From Symbiodinium natans (taxonomy: Eukaryota > Sar > Dinophyceae > Suessiales > Symbiodiniaceae), in NCBI GenBank assembly GCA_905221605.1, contig CAJNDS010002187.1:1-64000 (forward strand): 64,000 nt of DNA, read 5' to 3'. Numbering within the stretch: the first letter of the stretch is position 1; the number at the start of each line of letters is the position of its first letter. Made by a program: the position numbers and the translations under genes. Below are positions 22,376-32,313 of the stretch, one piece after another. A model generated the notes under the pieces. The model was not told where the DNA came from. It saw only the letters and a program-made list of their open reading frames with translations, and made no database searches.

Positions 22376-23088
22376 GCTTCCCTGATCACGCAGCCTCCGA
22401 GAACTGTCGGGGTTGGTGGGCATTGCAGAAATAAAGCATTGCTTTCCCGCCGCTGTGCTCTCAAAAGCAGAAGACCCCCAGCAGCATCGCGTTCTTGAAG
22501 TGGTCATGGAATGCTCTTCAGCTCAAGAGTAGTTATATGACAACCTAAATTACGTTGCTCTCCGGCGAGAGGTTCGAAGTGCGTGCGGATGAGTCAGAGT
22601 CAAGGTGAGTGCTCCCAGAACACTGTTCGCAGCACGCACTGAGTAGCACCACCGGCACCTGCTCATGCCCAGCTCCTTGCCTGCGCACCGCGTTAATTTG
22701 GGCACATGCGTGCACTCCCTGCGTCCCCACTTCGCACAGGCTGCAGATCGTGCTTATTGAGCTACTAGTATAAATCATGGAATGCAGAGATGTGTTCCCC
22801 ATGGGCTCTGGTCGAAGCGCACTCGAACGAGCTATTTCTTTGCGCACGTCCGGAGCGTGTGGGGATCGAGCTAGAGTACGTGTGCATGCTGCTAGCATAT
22901 CCCACTGTGCCAACTGTTCGGAGTGAGCGGGGGTTTGTTTGTTCAAGAAGCATGCGGACGTGTGATGCCTGAACTCTGCTGCCTTTGGCCAGTTCGGAGC
23001 ACGTGTGCCTTGAGTTAGAGTAGCAGCTGGAGTAGTACGCCCGTGCTCCCCACCGTTCGGTGATCTGCACTTTTTCGGGTCTGCTGAG
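22376..23088. other. No gene supported
   Basis: Several overlapping weak frames on both strands. I see no repeats or convincing exons. Confidence 0.35.
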
Positions 23089-23174
23089 TGAAGGCCTTGG
23101 CGGACACCATCATCAGTGGCGCCATCCCAGTGCTTCTGGCCTTCCTGCTGCAGAAGCCAGGACCGCAGGAAACG
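23089..23174 (+). CDS. Short exon with one membrane helix
   Basis: Frame ADTIISGAIPVLLAFLLQKP ends at a strong GTGAGA donor (23175). The acceptor is probably GCTGAG just upstream. One hydrophobic helix; part of an unrecognised membrane protein. Confidence 0.5.
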
Positions 23175-23250
23175 GTGAGAGGGAAATGGTAAGGGTATGG
23201 TAATCTCGTAACGATCCCACCAGCAGAGCGACTATTACCGGGATTACCAG

Positions 23251-23342
23251 ATGCTGCTTGTTCTGATGTGTTCAAACTGGTGAAAGCTGGCCAAAAGCTG
23301 AAACTGTTTCCAGTCAGGAATGGGAGCTGGGGGCACAGGAAG
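23251..23342 (+). CDS. Short exon, soluble segment
   Basis: Between TTACCAG and the donor GTATCT (23343). Contains DVFKLVKAGQKLKLFPVRNG and GSWGHRK. No domain recognised. Confidence 0.5.
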
Positions 23343-23576
23343 GTATCTGCTTCAGTACATCTTGCGCTCGTAGGCATGCTCAATACAAAGGCATTCAGCG
23401 CACGGTGCTTTCAAAACAGGAGCGGTGCTGTATTCCCAGGTACGAGTCACGTCTCTTTTCAGCCTTGAGGGACCAGTGAGAATTGTCCATGAACTCCTTG
23501 CAACCACCCCAAGAGCTTGCGTACTTCGTGTTAACTGTTAAGGTCTACGAACTGCCGTACCGGAGGACAGCCCCAG

Positions 23577-23647
23577 ATACCATCTGACCTCAAGGCAGAG
23601 ATCCAGGAGTGCCTTGATGGATTCGCCACTGGCTCCAGGGCAGCTTG
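23577..23647 (+). CDS. Possible short exon
   Basis: Frame IPSDLKAEIQECLDGFATGS after a CCCCAG acceptor, ending before GTGACA. Its phase does not fit the next segment, so one boundary is wrong or an exon is missing. Confidence 0.3.
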
Positions 23648-23698
23648 GTGACACCTCCCTCCATTGAATTCGTGCTGCTTGAGTTGCCCTGATCTGAG

Positions 23699-24030
23699 GC
23701 AACCCTGGAGTGGATGCGTGGTGTCAAAGACCAGTGGATAGAAGAAATGACAGGCAGTCTGGATGCCAAGTTGATCGAGGCGCAGCTGGGCGCCTCTATA
23801 GCTAGCGTGGTTGTCGCTGCTTTCGGCATGTATGGCATCAGCTCAAACGCAAGGCCTTGAAAGAGATAGATGCCTTCACCATCGTGAGGGTCATTACCGA
23901 CCTGCGATTTCGCGAGCTGCGTCTTGCCATGACAGATGCATTTTCCTGCCAAAAGTGCTTGGACTTCTCACGTGGCTTGGCATTAGCAACATTGTTGCTG
24001 GGTCTTGGATGCGTACTTACGAGTTCATGA
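23699..24030 (+). CDS. Membrane-protein exon(s) with a frame break
   Basis: Frame one (23699-23860) holds ATLEWMRGVKDQWIEEMTGS and the helix AQLGASIASVVVAAFGMYG. Frame two (from about 23839 to 24030) holds HQLKRKALKEIDAFTIVRVI and a second helix, LALATLLLGLGCV. The two parts read naturally as helix, basic linker, helix if one base is gained or lost near 23835. No intron of reasonable length fits there. Either a pseudogene lesion or a sequence error. Confidence 0.45.
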
Positions 24031-24427
24031 TTCCAAATGGGCAAGGGAGCCTCGCCCAGCTGTGTCGTGAGCAGCAAGCATCGATGGTATTTATATAGGG
24101 TCATGAACAGATTTTTGCGTGCACACACGCACAGAGTTGGCTTGGGGCAATAACTCATGCAACAGACTACGACTGCACAAGACTGTGCCATCTCTACTTG
24201 TGTACGGTCAGCTGATGTCCAAAGTTGTAGCTGTCTGAGAGCCCGACTTTCAAACTCCAGTTTCGGAAAACCGACTTTGAAAACCCGTCCAGGCCCGTCC
24301 AGTAGCGTCCCACTGGTCATCACAGGCATCCAGCCAGTGTCTTTGCTAGCACCGGTCTGGTTGGAGCCCGCGTGCCCCCTGCACTGTATTAGAATATGTT
24401 TCCATGCCAACGTCACGATGTCCAGGT
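24031..24427. other. No gene seen
   Basis: Only weak frames on both strands. Confidence 0.35.
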
Positions 24428-24433
24428 GAGTTC

Positions 24434-24452
24434 ACACACACACACACACACA
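24434..24452. repeat. (CA)n microsatellite
   Basis: About nine CA dinucleotides. Confidence 0.9.
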
Positions 24453-24805
24453 CTTGTTGAAACCACGAGGGTTAATCATTGGTGACTCTCTGGTATAACA
24501 GCAGACTCAAACATCAAGCCGGAGCGAAACAGACTCGGACCCCCACCTTAGTAGCAACGGAACGGTCACCAACGAAACATAAACAAACTCACCCCATCGA
24601 ACGCCGCAATCGCACTTGCATACAGACCCATCAGAGAAGGTCCGCACTTCAAAACTGTTACTGGAGTTTCGTCGGAGGTTCACTGCCAGTTTTTTTTAAA
24701 GTCATGCTCTTCAGATGCCAGCTCTCAAACCTTGACAGGAACACTCCGGGCTGGAATGACTCCAGGTTCGCTTTTCCACACACGTGCTCTACTATACAGC
24801 GTTGC
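24453..24805. other. No gene seen
   Basis: Unique sequence leading into the octamer array. No supported feature. Confidence 0.35.
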
Positions 24806-25030
24806 GCACACACCAACACACCAACACACCAACACACCAACACACCAACACACCAACACACCAACACACCAACACACCAACACACCAACACACCAACACA
24901 CCAACACACCAACACACCAACACACCAACACACCAACACACCAACACACCAACACACCAACACACCAACACACCAACACACCAACACACCAACACACCAA
25001 CACACCAACACACCAACACACCAACACACA
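24806..25030. repeat. Octamer array (ACACCAAC)n, about 28 copies
   Basis: Nearly perfect 8-bp tandem repeat. Because 8 is not a multiple of 3 and the unit lacks stop words, long frames stay open on both strands (TPTHQHTN on plus, VCWCVGVL on minus). These are artefacts and are not annotated as genes. It ends just before the first exon of the repeat gene. Confidence 0.97.
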
Positions 25031-25066
25031 CTTTTCCCCCTCAGGGTTCCATCCAACGCATCTAAG

Positions 25067-25308
25067 GCATTGACAAAGTCTTGACTACACTGGAGAGAGG
25101 CCATGAGCTGTTAGTGGATTTGGCACCCAATCTAGACGTGGCAATACAACAGCAAGTTCGACATGCTGCCAAGCAGCTTGCCCGCACCACGTGTGAGCTG
25201 TTGGATGCTAAAGTGTGGAATGGAGTGGAACCTTTCTTCGACGTGGATCTGGACTTTCAGCAGCTCTGCCAGATCGCGCGGGCACTCCGCCAGCCGGATT
25301 TCTGGAAG
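25067..25308 (+). CDS. Tandem-exon repeat gene, exon A1
   Basis: 242 nt, phase 1 to phase 0, from AAG|GC to AAG|GTCCGG. It encodes LLVDLAPNLDVAIQQQ, then QLARTTCELL, then an acidic FFDVDLDFQQL segment. It is homologous to exons at 25794 and 26292 (shared pattern LxDLxPxLxxAxQ; 26292 has identical length). Probably all-helical and soluble. The true gene start is not identified: no ATG precedes it in frame and a TAA lies just before the acceptor. Confidence 0.65.
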
Positions 25309-25358
25309 GTCCGGGCAGTTGCAGTGTCGAATGTGCTCCGTCTGCCCAGCCCCTGCAG

Positions 25359-25431
25359 GAGGTAGAGGGCTGGAAGTTGAAGATGCAGGCTGGCTTGACG
25401 GACTTCGAGCGCTGCTTGGCTTCATCTTCCG
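25359..25431 (+). CDS. Tandem-exon repeat gene, exon B1
   Basis: 73 nt, phase 0 to 1, between CCCTGCAG|GAG and a GTCCAG donor. Encodes EVEGWKLKMQAGLTDFERCL. The acceptor context CCCTGCAG|GAG recurs at exons B2 and B3, showing that the A-B exon pair was duplicated as a unit. Confidence 0.6.
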
Positions 25432-25793
25432 GTCCAGCCCGAGGTGCGGAGAGTACGCATGCTGCAGCCACCGACAGCCGTGTTGTGTGCAAGAAGTTAG
25501 CACGGGCTTGTTTGGGCACATGCGGACACTTACTTCTCTAAAGATCTCCAAAGCTGAATGATCTGAATGTCGTTTCGGTTTCCGAAATGGCTGCGCGGTG
25601 TTCTGGACATGCTGGTTCATGGCGTGGCCTCTCAAGTTCCGACTACAGTCTTGTTCTTGGGGTTCATCGCTGTTTGTGAAGGGGGGTTCTGTGTCACAGA
25701 ACTCGTTGCAGTCCTGTGGGATACTCGGATACGGCTGCATGAGCATGCAACCTTAGTTCCACAGACTGCCTGGGTTTGTTCGGTAAAGCTGAG

Positions 25794-26047
25794 GCATTCA
25801 GATGATTGCTGAGATTTTCGCTGCCGTCCATGGGAAAGTGGCGGATTTGGTGCCCGACCTCGCGTTGAGCTTGCGCCGCAGGGTGCAGAGCAACATTCGG
25901 CAGCTAGCTCGCGCCGCCTGCCAGACCCTGGGCGTGGACGCTGACGTTTCTGACGGAGTGCAGGCTCTGCTAGAATCAGATCTCGATCCACGAAAGCTGC
26001 ACCAAGCGCTGAGCCAACTCGGATACTTGTTGCAGGCCGGACAGAAA
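25794..26047 (+). CDS. Tandem-exon repeat gene, exon A2
   Basis: 254 nt, phase 1 to 0, from CTGAG|GCATT to AAA|GTAGTA. Encodes VADLVPDLALSLRRRVQSNI, QLARAACQTLG and LLESDLDPRKLHQALSQLG. The N-terminal residues line up with exon A1 (GID/GIQ), supporting the chosen acceptor. Confidence 0.65.
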
Positions 26048-26099
26048 GTAGTAACTAAGTAGTAGGATCCAATTCAGCTCTCCTTGCCAGCCCCTGCAG

Positions 26100-26151
26100 G
26101 AGCTGAAAGAACTGAAAGCCAGCCTGCAGGGAGACGTGCCAGGGTGGGATC
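26100..26151 (+). CDS. Tandem-exon repeat gene, exon B2 (end uncertain)
   Basis: Starts at CCCTGCAG|GAG and reads ELKELKASLQGDVPGW. The expected 73-nt length is not possible because a TGA lies at 26163. A phase-1 GC donor after 26151 would keep the frame into exon A3. This copy may be decayed. Confidence 0.4.
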
Positions 26152-26291
26152 GCCACTTGTGTTGATAATTGGCATGGGGGCATTGGGATATGTCATGGGT
26201 GAAAGTAGTATGCCATGGGTCGGGAGGGGGCGGCGCCATATTGTAGAAGCAGTCATGTAGACTTGGCTTATCGTTAATAAGCGCAGTTGAG

Positions 26292-26533
26292 GATGTGGGA
26301 AGCTTGTGGATACATTTGTCAATGTCCAGCAGATGCTGGCGGATCTGGCGCCCAATCTTGTGTTGGCTTTGCAGCAACAAGCGCTTGGGGGCGTTCGGCA
26401 GGTGGCCTGTGCAGTTTGCGCCCCGCTGGGCCCAGAAGTGTCGAAGGGAATGGCCTTCGAGCAGATGGACATACAGAAGCTTCAGCGAGTGATGCAAGCA
26501 CTCAGCCAACCGAAGTGTCGACGCCTTTTGCAG
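26292..26533 (+). CDS. Tandem-exon repeat gene, exon A3
   Basis: 242 nt, the same length as exon A1, from TTGAG|GATG to TTGCAG|GTGTG. Encodes MLADLAPNLVLALQQQALGG and FEQMDIQKLQRVMQALSQP. The following intron is 66 nt and free of stops, so the unspliced frame reads through it. Confidence 0.65.
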
Positions 26534-26599
26534 GTGTGTTTGGGAAACACAGGAGTCCAACGCTCAGTAAGTGAGTCTTGGCTTCGCCAGACCCTGCAG

Positions 26600-26876
26600 G
26601 AGCTGAAGAAGTCTGAGAGGAAGTTGCAGCCAGTACTTCGTCTGCTTTCATCGTGCAAGGGACTGCTGCTGGACCTGTCGCCGGACCTTCTGCGCGCTGT
26701 TCAGCACAAGGCGGCAGTCCTTCTCTCCAGCTCAGTTTCCAGAAGCAAGAAGTCATGTCATGTTTAGAACGCTCCCTGACAAGGCCCTCAGACTGGGTTT
26801 GCCCCTGCTGGGCTGCAGTCCCCTCGACGTGGAGCGGTGTTTGGCAGAGGACGAGGAGGCGGAGATGCTCCGGCAG
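26600..26876 (+). CDS. Tandem-exon repeat gene, fused B3-A4 exon with frame break
   Basis: Starts CCCTGCAG|GAG (ELKKSERKLQPVLRLLSSC) and runs without an intron into an A-type unit (LLLDLSPDLLRAVQHKA). The expected continuation LGCSPLDVERCLAEDEEAEM to the donor CAG|GTGTGG is in the +1 frame. The first frame stops at 26767. Either a one-base lesion near 26740-26765 or a very small unrecognised intron. Confidence 0.5.
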
Positions 26877-26956
26877 GTGTGGAGGTTGTGAAACACCGGA
26901 GTCTACTAAACCCACCCATACGGGATATGGAAAGCTGGGACAAACGATTCAGTCAG

Positions 26957-27088
26957 GAAAGAGGGAGAGAGCTTCGTGCAGCGGAATGTGCCTCCAAGGT
27001 CACCCGTGCTGTTGGGGAGACGCTGCGGCCGGAGCTGAAGATGCTGCCAGCCAGGGTTCCGTGGGAACAGGTGCTGCAGGCAATCCAC
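26957..27088 (+). CDS. Tandem-exon repeat gene, exon 7 (first clear core repeat)
   Basis: 132 nt, phase 0 at both ends. Contains KVTRAVGETLRPELKMLPAR then VPWEQVLQAI, which matches the downstream core LPxGVxWxDxExVLQ. Donor GTCAGA. Confidence 0.65.
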
Positions 27089-27155
27089 GTCAGAACATTC
27101 TCAGAGCCCAGGAGACATGTGCGACACCGTGATAGAATCTCCGAGCGCTTGGCAG

Positions 27156-27224
27156 GAGCTGGAGCCCCTGGATGTGGAGGTGCTCCTCGCTTCCCTGAAG
27201 AGTCCACGCGGCTTCAAGCAGGCA
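27156..27224 (+). CDS. Tandem-exon repeat gene, exon 8
   Basis: Acceptor GGCAG|GAG. Encodes ELEPLDVEVLLASLKSPRGF. The donor is set at GTTTGC (27225), leaving a 56-nt intron. A later GTTAAG donor at 27243 is possible but would leave only 38 nt. Confidence 0.55.
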
Positions 27225-27280
27225 GTTTGCTTAGCCTGTGCGGTTAAGGATGTTAGTTAAGGTAGCCCGCCTGCTCTCAG

Positions 27281-27373
27281 GAGTTTCAGAGGCAGCTGGA
27301 AGCCGCCGTCCGTTCAGCAATCATCAAAGCCTTGCGGCCGCTTGTGGAACGAAAGCTGAAAAAGCTGGCCACA
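27281..27373 (+). CDS. Tandem-exon repeat gene, exon 9
   Basis: 93 nt, phase 0, between CTCTCAG|GAG and GTGAGG. Encodes AAVRSAIIKALRPLVERKLK, the first half of a core unit. Confidence 0.65.
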
Positions 27374-27452
27374 CGTGAGGCCTTCCTACTATGAGTGCAG
27401 GTGACATGACGAGTGAGGGGTCCGCATGTCCCTGGCACCAGCCTTTCGCAAG

Positions 27453-27530
27453 GAAGTGGCCTTGACCTGGGAGATCGTCGAGTTCGTCCTGCAGCGTCTT
27501 GATTCCACGAAACTTCAAGCTGCCTTCCAG
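27453..27530 (+). CDS. Tandem-exon repeat gene, exon 10
   Basis: 78 nt, phase 0. Encodes EVALTWEIVEFVLQRLDSTK, the second half of the core unit begun in the previous exon (W-x-x-x-E-x-VLQ). Donor GTGGGG. Confidence 0.65.
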
Positions 27531-27633
27531 GTGGGGTCGCGAGAGCTGGAGTCTTAAGGGTTGGGGTCTTCAGAGCTGGGGTTGTCTGGAGAGGAGAAGC
27601 ACAAGAGGGCACACGGCCGCGTCTAGCCCGCAG

Positions 27634-27756
27634 GAGCCGCAGAAGTTTTTGTTTGACTTGCTTCAGAAAGCCGCTGGCACGGTGAAGCCCCTGGCTCTGG
27701 CGCGGCTCATGCCTGTGCTCGAGAGCCACCTGCCGAAGACCATTGCCTGGCACGAG
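27634..27756 (+). CDS. Tandem-exon repeat gene, exon 11 (GC donor)
   Basis: 123 nt, phase 0, acceptor CGCAG|GAG. Encodes KPLALARLMPVLESHLPKTI then AWHE and stops exactly at the W-x-[DE] position where later copies also have an intron. The next bases are GC rather than GT. The frame continues in phase at 27821. Confidence 0.7.
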
Positions 27757-27820
27757 GCACGGGGGGCTCGTGAACGGGAGAGGTGTGGGGGAGTGGGGGC
27801 CGGATCCGAAAGCTGCAAAG

Positions 27821-28250
27821 GTGGAGAGCTGCGCGGACAAGCTTGAGCTGAAGGACCTTGAGGATGCACTGAGCAATCCGGAGCGCCTCCTGGACAAATT
27901 GGTGCAGCATGGCCCTTTGGCGAAGCGGTGGGCGCTGGCGGCATCCTGGCCAGCACTGAAGAGCTTCTTGCCAGCTGCCATCCAGCGTGAAGATGCAGAA
28001 GCGGCCCTCCGGCAACTCAGCATCGTGAATCTCAAGAAGTTGGTCCAAGCAAATCCCAAAGCACTCCTGCAGTCCGTCTTGGATAGTGGTGGCCCCCCTG
28101 CAATGAAGTTTGCAGTGGCGTGGGGCATGGCTCAAGTCCGCAGTGCTGTGGAACCTGAACTGCCTCCGGGGGTTTGCTGGGCGGACTTGGAGTCCGTTTT
28201 TCAGGGCATGACGGTGGCCGACATCAAGAAGGCTGCCAAAGACCCTATGG
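27821..28250 (+). CDS. Tandem-exon repeat gene, exon 12 (two core units)
   Basis: 430 nt, phase 0 to 1, from CAAAG|GTGGAG to ATGG|GTTCG. Contains two full repeats of about 58-64 residues: LELKDLEDALSNPERLLDKL ... SFLPAAIQ, then LSIVNLKKLVQANPKALLQS ... VEPELPPGVCWADLESVFQG. It ends after a DP motif as do the homologous exons downstream. The best template for the repeat consensus. Confidence 0.8.
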
Positions 28251-28339
28251 GTTCGTGGCTCAGCCCTGGGTCGCTTTGAATGGGGTCTTTGCGTTCTAGC
28301 TCGTTCCATGCACAGTCTGCGAGGCTGTCACTTGCCGAG

Positions 28340-28546
28340 GCGTCTTGGACTCGATGGGTGGCGAGGCAGGGCGGCGCTGGCTGCTCGCAAAGCTTCGGCC
28401 CCACTTGGAGCCGCTCCTTGACGGGTTTGCTGGGCCTGCATGCTGGCAAGACGTGAAAAACGTCCTCCTCTGTATCGAGACGGACCAACTTCGAGTGGCC
28501 ATCGAGGACCCACAGGCTTTCGTGACCTCAATGGTGCAGACGACAG
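28340..28546 (+). CDS. Tandem-exon repeat gene, exon 13
   Basis: 207 nt, phase 1 to 1, acceptor CCGAG|GC and probable GC donor. Encodes RRWLLAKLRPHLEPLLDGFA then WQDVKNVLL and ends with an EDPQAF segment. Here no intron interrupts the W-x-D|V position. Confidence 0.65.
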
Positions 28547-28991
28547 GCGGGAACGTGGGAGTGGGGATGTCCCAAGGCAGACAACCGGAGCTCCGAAGAG
28601 GATTGCCATAAGCGCAGGATCGGTCTCAGCAAGCCGCTTCAGCTCAGATCGTGTGGCTCACAGGCTTGTGAGCTTGTCGTTGTTGTTATCAGCAGGCCTT
28701 TGCAACACAAGGGGGTGGACATGGCACTCAATAGAAGTCCTTCTCAAGAAACTGGACCCTACTAGTCCACCCTGAATTGACGAATTGACGAATACTCAAA
28801 GCCCAAACGGTGAACGGGAAAAGAAAAGGGCCGCAAACTAGAGAATGACCCCCTGGAACCCCGGGAAATCCTGTGGGGTCTTGCCATCCATGGTTGTGTG
28901 GTGGGGCGGGAGGGGCCGTTTTGAGAATCAGAAGCTTGCGTTGGTTGGGGGCTTCCGAGTGCCAAGCGAAGAGGGCATGATCTCGCGTCAG

Positions 28992-29074
28992 GCCGTTCAG
29001 CGGTGGCGTGGTGCCTGCTCCAGCTGAAGCCCATCCTCGCCCCATACCTGCCCGATGACATTGCGTGGGGCGAG
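28992..29074 (+). CDS. Repeat pair 1, first exon (GC donor)
   Basis: 83 nt, phase 1 to 0, from GTCAG|GC to GGCGAG|GC. Encodes AVAWCLLQLKPILAPYLPDD then IAWGE. A 129-nt intron follows and exon 2 resumes with V, giving W-G-E|V as in the intronless copies. Confidence 0.7.
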
Positions 29075-29203
29075 GCCGCTCAGCTGATGAAATAATCGCA
29101 GACATTGAAGAAAACCTAGTCCCAGAGAACCGCCGCACTGAACGAATGAACAGGGGGCGCAGACTGTCTAGCAGTGCCAAGTGCGAGAGAGCATCGCTGG
29201 CAG

Positions 29204-29624
29204 GTCGCGACACACCTGACGGCCATGCAGCTGGAGGATCTACGTGCTGCCCTCGACCGGCCCGATGCCCTGTTGAGCCTGCTCGCCTCGCACGAAGCCT
29301 TTGCCGTCAAGTTTGCGGTGGCGAACTTGCAGCCACGTCTTGAAGAGTGGCTTCCGGAGCAGGTGCTGTGGGCAGATGTCCGAATGGCTTTGCAGGCGTT
29401 GAGCATGGCAGACTTGAAGTCACTGGCCGACGACCCAGATCCGCTTGAGTCGCTGCAGTCGCTCGTAAAGGGGGCCGGGCCCATCGCAGTGAAGTGGGGC
29501 ATGGCGCAGATTCGAAGCACCGTGGAGCCACTGCTGCCGGTTGGCGTGGTGTGGTCGGACATGGAGGCGGTCCTTCAGGACATGGAGCTGGCGGACATCG
29601 AAGCTTCCGCAAGTGACCCACACC
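29204..29624 (+). CDS. Repeat pair 1, second exon
   Basis: 421 nt, phase 0 to 1. Encodes VATHLTAMQLEDLRAALDRP, AVKFAVANLQPRLEEWLPEQ, then VKWGMAQIRSTVEPLLPVGV and the end VLQDMELADIEASASDP. Two core units. The donor aligned to the other copies is GC (CACC|GCGCCG). Confidence 0.8.
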
Positions 29625-30701
29625 GCGCCGGGCCCAGTCGAGAAGCTCCTTTGCGCTTCTTCTTGACATGCATATACTCCACACGCGTTGAGAAGCAGCT
29701 CAGGTTTCCTGGCATCCCTAGCCAACGCAGGAGGCAACTTGAGCAAGTCGTGGGATGACGAGTCGGGAATGGGAGGGTGAGTGGGTGGTGGTAGCTTTGG
29801 GCAAGCTGTCTGCAACCAGGCAGGCAAGAGTAAAGAGGCATCAGGAAAACCAAACCAAGGATGCCTGAGCGCGCAGGATGTCCTCTGAGCATGAAGCTCT
29901 TCAGGGTCTGCGTCATATGGTTCCCCAGCCGACGAAGTGGGGTTGTCAGATTTTTCAGGGCGGAGCGGCCACAGGCAGACATCAGGTACTTGTAGTGAAG
30001 CATTCATGACAACATACGAGCACTCCAGGGAGGCTCAGCAGGGTGAAGGCCATGGAGGCTCATGGAGCCTCAGGGGGGCAACTACCGGAATGCGGTTTTC
30101 ATATTTAGGCCAAGTATGGACACAAGCTGCAAGCGGCGAGACAGATGATCCAGGTGATAGTATAGAAACAATTCGCTATCATTGTGGCATTGTATGCTCT
30201 ACAGGACTGTCCGATACTCTGCCGTGTGAGAGCTTCCACTTTTCTCAAACTGTGCGAAGCCATTCAGCCGCAAAGTCCCCAACAAAGGCAGCAGGCTTCG
30301 CAGACGACGAGATGACACATGCTGAAACTGTTGGCCGAGAGCCCTCACTCGGGCGAGAGGTATATCCGATGTGCGTTAGCAGTTGCCGAGAATCGTTTGA
30401 GTGCAAGAACAACCGTAGGCTCTTCGGCCAAGGCATGACATCCGCAGCAGCATTGAGCCGCTAATTGTGCAAATTTCTCCAACCTCCTGGGATGCACCCT
30501 TCTTGAAACCTTTCGTGAAGACATGAACGGAGGGAGGTCTGCCAGCTCAAGCAGGCCGTTCAGAGCCTCGGTGCGTGCTCAAGGAAGCCTCAGGAAGCAA
30601 GCGCCGGGGCATGAGCTTTGGAGCTTGCACAGCAAGAGTCGCTGAAACCCCAGCGAGCCGACATGTTTTTGAGTGTGGGAGAAGCAGCTCGTTGTGGGCA
30701 G
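29625..30701 (+). other. Long intron (1,077 nt)
   Basis: Lies between two GC-AG-type exon pairs. A 175-codon frame (29937-30464) is open here but has no similarity to the repeat gene and no supported start; possibly chance or a decayed insert. Confidence 0.45.
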
Positions 30702-30772
30702 GCCGTTCAGCAGTGGCGTGGTGCCTGGTGAAGCTGAAGCCCAAGCTTCCCGATGGCCTTGCATGGGGCGAG
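30702..30772 (+). CDS. Repeat pair 2, first exon (GC donor)
   Basis: 71 nt, twelve bases shorter than in pair 1. Encodes AVAWCLVKLKPKLPDGLAWG and ends GGCGAG|GC. Near-identical context to pair 1. Confidence 0.7.
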
Positions 30773-30858
30773 GCTGCTCAGCTTGATGAAGCATTGATGA
30801 ATGAGCATGGGGCGCAGGCTGACTAGCAGTGCCAAGTACGAGAGAGCATCGCTGGCAG

Positions 30859-31279
30859 GTCGCGACGCATCTGACGGCCTGCATGCAGCTGGAGGATCTA
30901 CGTGCTGCCCTTGAGCCCGAAGCCCTGTTGAGCAAGCTCGCCTCGCACGAAGCCTTTGCCGTCAAGTTTGCGGTGGCGAACTTGCAGCCACGTCTTGAAG
31001 AGTGGCTTCCGGAGCAGGTGCAGTGGGCGGATGTCCGAATGGCGTTGCAGGCGTTGAGCATGGCAGACTTGAAGTCGTTGGCCGACGACCCAGATCCGCT
31101 TGAGTCACTGCAGTCGCTCATAAAGGGGGCCGGGCCCATCGCAGTGAAGTGGGGCATGGCGCAGATTCGAAGCACAGTGGAGCCGCTGCTGCCGGTTGGC
31201 GTGGTGTGGTCGGACATGGAGGCGGTCCTTCAGGACATGGAGCTGGCGGACATCGAAGCTTCCGCAAGTGACCCACACC
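30859..31279 (+). CDS. Repeat pair 2, second exon
   Basis: 421 nt. Protein nearly identical to the pair 1 second exon, with LTACMQLEDL for LTAMQLEDL and a one-codon loss (LEPEALL). Two core units, same aligned GC donor (CACC|GCGCCG). A recent duplication about 1.66 kb downstream of pair 1. Confidence 0.8.
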
Positions 31280-31516
31280 GCGCCGGGCCCAGTGCTGGGT
31301 TTCTGATGTTTCTGTCGCCTGAGAACCAACTGGCAGTCTAAATGTTTATTCAAGTGCGTGCAGCTCATGCTCAGGGTTCCTGACTGAGCTGGTTGAGAAG
31401 CCAGGCGGGACCGAAGGCTGTTTGGGTTTAGGTGGTTTCGGGGTTGTCAGAGACACTTCAGAAGTTCGCCTCATGTTGGGTGGCCAAAATGGCACGGATC
31501 CTGCCATGCTTCTCAG

Positions 31517-31599
31517 GCGGCGTTGCCACAAAATGGTGCCTGGCGCAGCTCAAGCCTGTTCTGGAGCCACATCTGCCTCATGGGATTACTTGGGAAGAT
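31517..31599 (+). CDS. Repeat pair 3, first exon (GC donor)
   Basis: 83 nt, phase 1 to 0, TCTCAG|GC to GAAGAT|GC. Encodes ATKWCLAQLKPVLEPHLPHG then ITWED. Confidence 0.7.
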
Positions 31600-31684
31600 G
31601 CTGCTTGTCGATTTTGATGGACAGCGGACAGACCATCATGTGGCAGCTGTCCTGTTTGAAAAACTGAGTGTACGCCATTGCCAG

Positions 31685-32033
31685 GTCGCACAGCATTTGG
31701 CTGCCGCGAAGTTGGAGGACTTGCGCAGTGTTCTTAGCGACCCCGCTGCCCTGTTGAACAGGCTTACCGCCCGCCACGCATTTGCATCGAAGTTTTCGAA
31801 GCATTTGAGTGTAGCGGATCTGGCACATCTGGCCGAAAAGCCAGACCCCGAAGAATTCTGGCGCTCACTTGTGGAGAAGGGTGGGTCCTTGGCCAAGAAG
31901 TGGGGAATATCGCAGATTCGAAGCAGCCTGGAGCACGAGCTGCCAGAAGGGGTTTCGTGGACGGACATGGAGACCGTCCTGCAGTGCATGAAACCTGCGG
32001 AGATTGAAGCCGCCGCCCAAAGCACCCCAGAGA
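31685..32033 (+). CDS. Repeat pair 3, second exon (internal deletion, GT donor)
   Basis: 349 nt. Starts VAQHLAAAKLEDLRSVLSDP. It then jumps from AFASKF to LSVADLAHLA, lacking the roughly 24 codons that pairs 1 and 2 have there. It continues with AKKWGISQIRSSLEHELPEG. The donor is GT (GAGA|GTGCC) where pairs 1 and 2 have GC. Confidence 0.75.
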
Positions 32034-32313
32034 GTGCCACTCTCAGCTGTGTTCCTTTGTGATGTGTTGCCTTTCCTTTCAAGTCGGCTGCCAGAAATCA
32101 TTCGTAGTTTCGCCGTTGCGACGAGGCTTCTTCTCATCGCTTTGTGAGAAGACAGGCGGGAACACGGGGCTGTGAGAAACTGAGTGGAACTGAAAAATGT
32201 ATTTATGAACGACTTGGCAGCTTAGCCGTGTTATCTTGAAGCAACATGTGCTGCCGCGGGTGGCGCCACATGAGTTCCGGGGTTCAGGGGCTGGATTTCG
32301 AGTCCTTGGCCAG

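Noticed and set aside
24658-25104. Long THQHTNTP and CWCVGVLV open frames on both strands
   Set aside because: They arise from an 8-bp repeat lacking stop words.
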